From: SCN-69-37 sp044507065 | Lineage (GTDB): Bacteria; Acidobacteriota; Vicinamibacteria; Vicinamibacterales; SCN-69-37 | Length of the DNA stretch: 9,373 nt | Assembly (NCBI GenBank): GCA_044507065.1 | Contig: JBIQJY010000088.1 | Location: 1 to 9,373 of the forward strand | Direction of reading: 5' to 3' | Shown: piece by piece, positions 6,603-9,373 of the stretch | Layout of the letters: each line of letters opens with the position of its first letter | Position numbering within the stretch: the first letter of the stretch is position 1 | Position numbers and translations under genes: made by a program | The notes under the pieces: model-generated | What the model saw: only the letters and a program-made list of their open reading frames with translations | Database searches by the model: none | What the model was told of the DNA's origin: nothing

Positions 6603-8372
6603 CTAGTCGCGGAATGCGGCCAAAGGTTCACCGCGATTCGCGACTCTGACAGTCTCACCGACAAGCGGCAGCGCGAACGACTCGTACCGTCGTCCTCGCC
6701 ATGCCACCCAACGCAAGGCCGGGTCGTCCAAGGAACGAGCGAACCGAAACCTCACCTGCCTCGGACCGTTGCTGTCAACGGCCAGAATCTCGGCAGTGAA
6801 CCCTTCGAGCGCGACGACGTCTCCGACCCGGAATCGTGCGTTCCGGCTGCGAAGCATCACGTCGACCGGGCGCCTCATCATTCCCGACTCCAGATCGAGA
6901 ATGAGTGTTCGTGCGTCTGCCCGGGTAACGGCAACGGCTGCGTCCGTCATCGAGAGAACTCGCACCGAGGCCGGCACCGGCCCGGCAAGTGATGCCCTGC
7001 GGACCAGAGCATAGACGCTCAGAAAGGGGTCTGGCGCATTGACGATGACGAGTTGTTGGGACGTGAAGACCTGATCGGTCGGCAGGGAGTCACTCGCGCC
7101 CGCGATCGTGCGCTCGAGGAACATGAACACCAGCGAACGGGCAGGGAGCAGAACCGGGGCGATAACGGCGTGTGTCAGCGTCCACGCCACGGCCAGCACC
7201 AGAACGGGGCGGCTGCGCGACGGTCCAAACCAGCCGGCGCCGGAAGTCCAGACGGCCGTCAGCACCTGGGCGACCAGTACGGCGCCGCCAATGCCGGTCA
7301 GCACCAGGAGGCGGTCATTGGGAAACGTGGCGCAGGCGGGAATGGCGGCGAGCAGTGCGCCCACGATCCAGAACCGGGTCCGGGCGTCCGAACGAATCAG
7401 CGGCCAGACCAGCAGCCCTATCGCCGTCACTGCGGCGCCGCCGATGACGGCAAGCCACGCTTGACCGGCGCTCGAGAGGCCGGCCCAGATCTCCGCCGGC
7501 ACCGGAAGAAACTGCCCGAGCAGCAGAATCGGCAGGTGCGCGACGATCGCCTGCGCAAATGCGAGCGGATTGGCGGCGGGGTCTATGTACAGGTCCGTTC
7601 CCGAGGCGCCACGGCCAAGCGCCGCGTAGGCGACACGCCATGCGGCGGCGACCAGCGCAAAGGGCACCAGACTCCTGACGCGCGCCTGCCAACTGTCGCG
7701 GCTCATGAAGAGCGCGTGCGCGACGATGTAACCGCCCGCCGCGACTCCTGCTTCTGCGGACAACAGCGCCAGTGCGAAACACAGGGGCGCGGCCCAGACC
7801 CCGGGCCGCCAGTCGTCCCGACGGGCTTTGTCGTACGCGACGAGCGCCATCACGCCGAACACACTGGCGATGAGCGTGTTGCGATTGGAGATCCAGCCGA
7901 CGGGCATCCCGTGGTTGTCGTCGATGGCGAACAGCAGCAGTGCGACGACCGCGGCCGCACCGGCCCCCAGCATCCGACGAAGCGCGACACCTGCGGCCCA
8001 CACGAGGAGCGCATACCAGGCGATGTTCTGCAGATGCATTGCCCACGGGTGGTCGGGCCACACCAGGTGGTCGAACGCGTGTGTCAGGGAACTGAGCGGG
8101 CGAAGAAAGGCGACGCGGATGTCATCCTGGACCATCCAGAGGCCCAGGATGCGATTGTTCAGCGCCCGCGTGGTCTCCTCGTTGCCGTCCAGGAAGCCAA
8201 ACAGGTCGAACACGGAGCGCGGTGTGCCCGGGAAGGCTTCGTGTCCATGCACCGCGACGCGATGAATGTGGTCGTCGACTGCCAGCCCGCCGGCCAGCGA
8301 CGGCAGCACGAGCAGTACGCCCAGAGCAACGGCGCACCATGGCGAGGCGAGCCGGCGCCACCGCTCGGACAC
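6603..8372 (-). CDS. Polytopic membrane protein, GT-C glycosyltransferase-like
   Basis: 589 residues from GTG 8372. About ten hydrophobic segments: residues 12-31, a cluster between about 116 and 220, and more from 235 to 415. A soluble C-terminal domain follows (about 430-589). The first loop after helix 1 carries AVDDHIHR (Asp33, Asp34), the position where GT-C transferases such as the PMT and ArnT families keep acidic catalytic residues. Other family-like stretches are FLRPLSSLTHAFDHLVW (89-105), HPWAMHLQNIAWY and VGWISNRNTL (158-167). It would then transfer a sugar from a lipid-linked donor on the outer face of the inner membrane. This is inferred from topology and motifs; donor and acceptor are unknown. 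The C-terminal domain is not recognised. It sits between the PDZ gene (68 bp upstream) and the M23 gene, probably in one transcription unit or with its own promoter. Confidence 0.75.
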   Translation of the reverse strand: MSERWRRLASPWCAVALGVLLVLPSLAGGLAVDDHIHRVAVHGHEAFPGTPRSVFDLFGFLDGNEETTRALNNRILGLWMVQDDIRVAFLRPLSSLTHAFDHLVWPDHPWAMHLQNIAWYALLVWAAGVALRRMLGAGAAAVVALLLFAIDDNHGMPVGWISNRNTLIASVFGVMALVAYDKARRDDWRPGVWAAPLCFALALLSAEAGVAAGGYIVAHALFMSRDSWQARVRSLVPFALVAAAWRVAYAALGRGASGTDLYIDPAANPLAFAQAIVAHLPILLLGQFLPVPAEIWAGLSSAGQAWLAVIGGAAVTAIGLLVWPLIRSDARTRFWIVGALLAAIPACATFPNDRLLVLTGIGGAVLVAQVLTAVWTSGAGWFGPSRSRPVLVLAVAWTLTHAVIAPVLLPARSLVFMFLERTIAGASDSLPTDQVFTSQQLVIVNAPDPFLSVYALVRRASLAGPVPASVRVLSMTDAAVAVTRADARTLILDLESGMMRRPVDVMLRSRNARFRVGDVVALEGFTAEILAVDSNGPRQVRFRFARSLDDPALRWVAWRGRRYESFALPLVGETVRVANRGEPLAAFRD

Positions 8373-8379
8373 GCCGCGA

Positions 8380-8385
8380 ATGGTA
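8380..8385 (-). promoter_or_regulatory. Candidate -10 box giving a leaderless membrane-protein transcript
   Basis: On the minus strand TACCAT (8385-8380) is followed by exactly 7 bases and then the GTG at 8372, the same spacing as at the CBM9-like gene. No Shine-Dalgarno lies between. No convincing -35 box is visible. Confidence 0.3.
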
Positions 8386-8440
8386 GCAGACCTGCCTTCC
8401 GGTGGCCCCGGTGAATATCCGCGTGGCTGCGTTTGCCCGC

Positions 8441-9331
8441 CTACGTCCCCGTCGCGCGCCGCGTGCGCTCGCGCGTCTCCGGGATTGTCACTTTGACCTC
8501 TGTCTCGGCCCGATCCCGCACGATCGACAGCGTCGCCTCTCCCGAGGCATCGTTCAGGCGTCGCCGCAGCTCGGACGTGGTCGTCACGGCGTTGCCGTTC
8601 ACGTGTGTCACGACGTCACCGGCGCGGAGTCCGGCGGTTTTCGCCGGCGTCCCGTCCTCGACGGCCGTCACCAGCACACCCGACGGTGCGCCGAAGTAGT
8701 TGCGCAGCTGATCGCCAATCTCCTGGACGCGAAGTCCGACACGCGGCAGGCCGCCCAGAATCTCGGGAACGATGCGGCGGACGTCGCCGTCCGGCCGGAT
8801 CGTGCGCGCCGCGATGTCGGGCATGCGGAAGCCGCGCAAGGCGGCCAGAGGCTCGGACTGCCGGGGCACCACTTTCATCGTCTGCGCCGAACCGCTGCGC
8901 TCGACCGCGACATCCACGGACCGGCCATCCGGCGTTTCACTGACCAGCCGCGCCAGCTGCGCCGCGCTGCGGACGCGTTCGCCGTCGAACGAGACGATGC
9001 GGTCGCCGGCCTGCAGCCCGGCATCGGCCGCCGGACTCCCATCGCGCACGTTCTCGACAATGGCGCCCGACGGACTGGCCCCTGTTGCGCCGGTGGCGTC
9101 GACGTCCTGGACATCGCGCACCACAACGCCAATCTGCACGCCGCCCAGGATCTGCGCCCGCACATCCTGCACGCGCACGGGCCGTGGCGCTCCCTGCGCG
9201 ACGACGGGACGGGCAGGCCGCACGGCCGTCGGCTGCGACGCCGACTGCGCCGCCGTCGGCGCCTCGACAGCAGCGAGCGACAGCACTCCGGCCGCAACGG
9301 CAACCTTCGAGACTTTGTGTATCCACGACAT
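8441..9331 (-). CDS. Exported protein with two tandem PDZ domains
   Basis: 296 residues. The ATG at 9331 has a good ribosome site (GGAGG at 9342-9338, 6-base spacing). A signal peptide (KVSKVAVAAGVLSLAAVEAPTAAQ) precedes a Pro/Ala-rich linker to about residue 58. PDZ 1 spans about 60-150, with DGSPAADAGLQAGDRI and FDGERVRS. PDZ 2 spans about 190-285, with DGTPAKTAGLRAGDVV and VNGNAVTT. Both are preceded by the same ILGG turn (61-64 and 191-194), suggesting internal duplication. No trypsin-like protease domain (His-Asp-Ser) is present, so it is not a DegP/HtrA protease but probably a periplasmic peptide-binding adaptor, a type common in Acidobacteriota-like genomes. It ends in a basic, Thr-rich tail. 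Its partner is unknown. It is the first of three co-oriented envelope genes. Confidence 0.9.
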   Translation of the reverse strand: MSWIHKVSKVAVAAGVLSLAAVEAPTAAQSASQPTAVRPARPVVAQGAPRPVRVQDVRAQILGGVQIGVVVRDVQDVDATGATGASPSGAIVENVRDGSPAADAGLQAGDRIVSFDGERVRSAAQLARLVSETPDGRSVDVAVERSGSAQTMKVVPRQSEPLAALRGFRMPDIAARTIRPDGDVRRIVPEILGGLPRVGLRVQEIGDQLRNYFGAPSGVLVTAVEDGTPAKTAGLRAGDVVTHVNGNAVTTTSELRRRLNDASGEATLSIVRDRAETEVKVTIPETRERTRRATGT

Positions 9332-9332
9332 G

Positions 9333-9367
9333 ACAGACCTCCAGCCGGAAAAGATCCTCCGGTCTGT
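9333..9367 (-). promoter_or_regulatory. Inverted repeat around the PDZ-gene ribosome site
   Basis: ACAGACC (9333-9339) and GGTCTGT (9361-9367) are perfect 7-bp arms with 21 bases between them. In the minus-strand RNA the start-proximal arm overlaps the edge of the GGAGG ribosome site (9342-9338) and ends one base before the ATG. The loop holds a second GGAGG (minus strand, 9362-9358 region). It could limit ribosome access or bind a regulator. Confidence 0.3.
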
Positions 9368-9373
9368 TGGACG

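Noticed and set aside
7053..8414. A 453-codon plus-strand open frame opposite the membrane-protein gene
   Set aside because: Its translation is Gln/Arg/Gly-rich without motifs, while the minus strand gives a coherent polytopic membrane protein.

Overview
The window looks like chromosomal DNA from a GC-rich Gram-negative bacterium. An Acidobacteriota (Vicinamibacteria-like) or similar soil or metagenome lineage would fit, but this rests only on composition and gene families. A run of 100 Ns (5345-5444) shows that this is a scaffold with an unsequenced join, so neighbours across it are only presumed to be adjacent.

Layout. (1) 1-932, minus: a YgfZ/GcvT-like folate-binding protein, cut by the window edge. 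(2) 933-1032: a 100-bp divergent intergenic region holding three perfect inverted repeats. (3) Plus strand: an exported alpha/beta-hydrolase-fold protein whose nucleophile Ser appears replaced by Gly (1033-2712); the soluble alpha subunit of NAD(P) transhydrogenase, PntAA (2761-3942); a 98-residue stand-alone FHA protein starting one base after the pntAA stop (3944-4240); and an exported carbohydrate-binding-module-9-like protein (4280-4999). (4) Minus strand, converging on these: the remains of a Phd/YefM-VapC toxin-antitoxin pair. The antitoxin loses its N-terminus in the gap, and the PIN toxin is frameshifted at its start and stops after about 31 residues. (5) Beyond the gap, all minus: an exported M23-fold peptidase-like protein that runs into the gap, a polytopic GT-C-like membrane protein, and an exported protein with two PDZ domains. 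These three are 58 and 68 bp apart and could be co-transcribed.

Functional reading. Most products act in the envelope or are secreted (hydrolase-like, CBM9-like, M23, membrane protein, PDZ). Two are cytosolic enzymes tied to redox or Fe-S/RNA maintenance (PntAA, YgfZ). One is a phosphothreonine-binding adaptor (FHA). The usual membrane partners of PntAA (PntAB, PntB) are not next to it. Start sites fall into two classes. Some genes have a good Shine-Dalgarno sequence (YgfZ, M23, PDZ). Others have no Shine-Dalgarno but a TANNNT box 7-10 bases before the start codon (pntAA, CBM9-like, membrane protein), which suggests leaderless transcription.

I see no complete novel defence or mobile system. 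The observations most worth checking are the Ser-to-Gly pseudo-hydrolase, the decayed toxin, the palindrome cluster, the leaderless signature, and the pntAA-FHA coupling. No tRNA, rRNA, CRISPR array or insertion sequence was seen.
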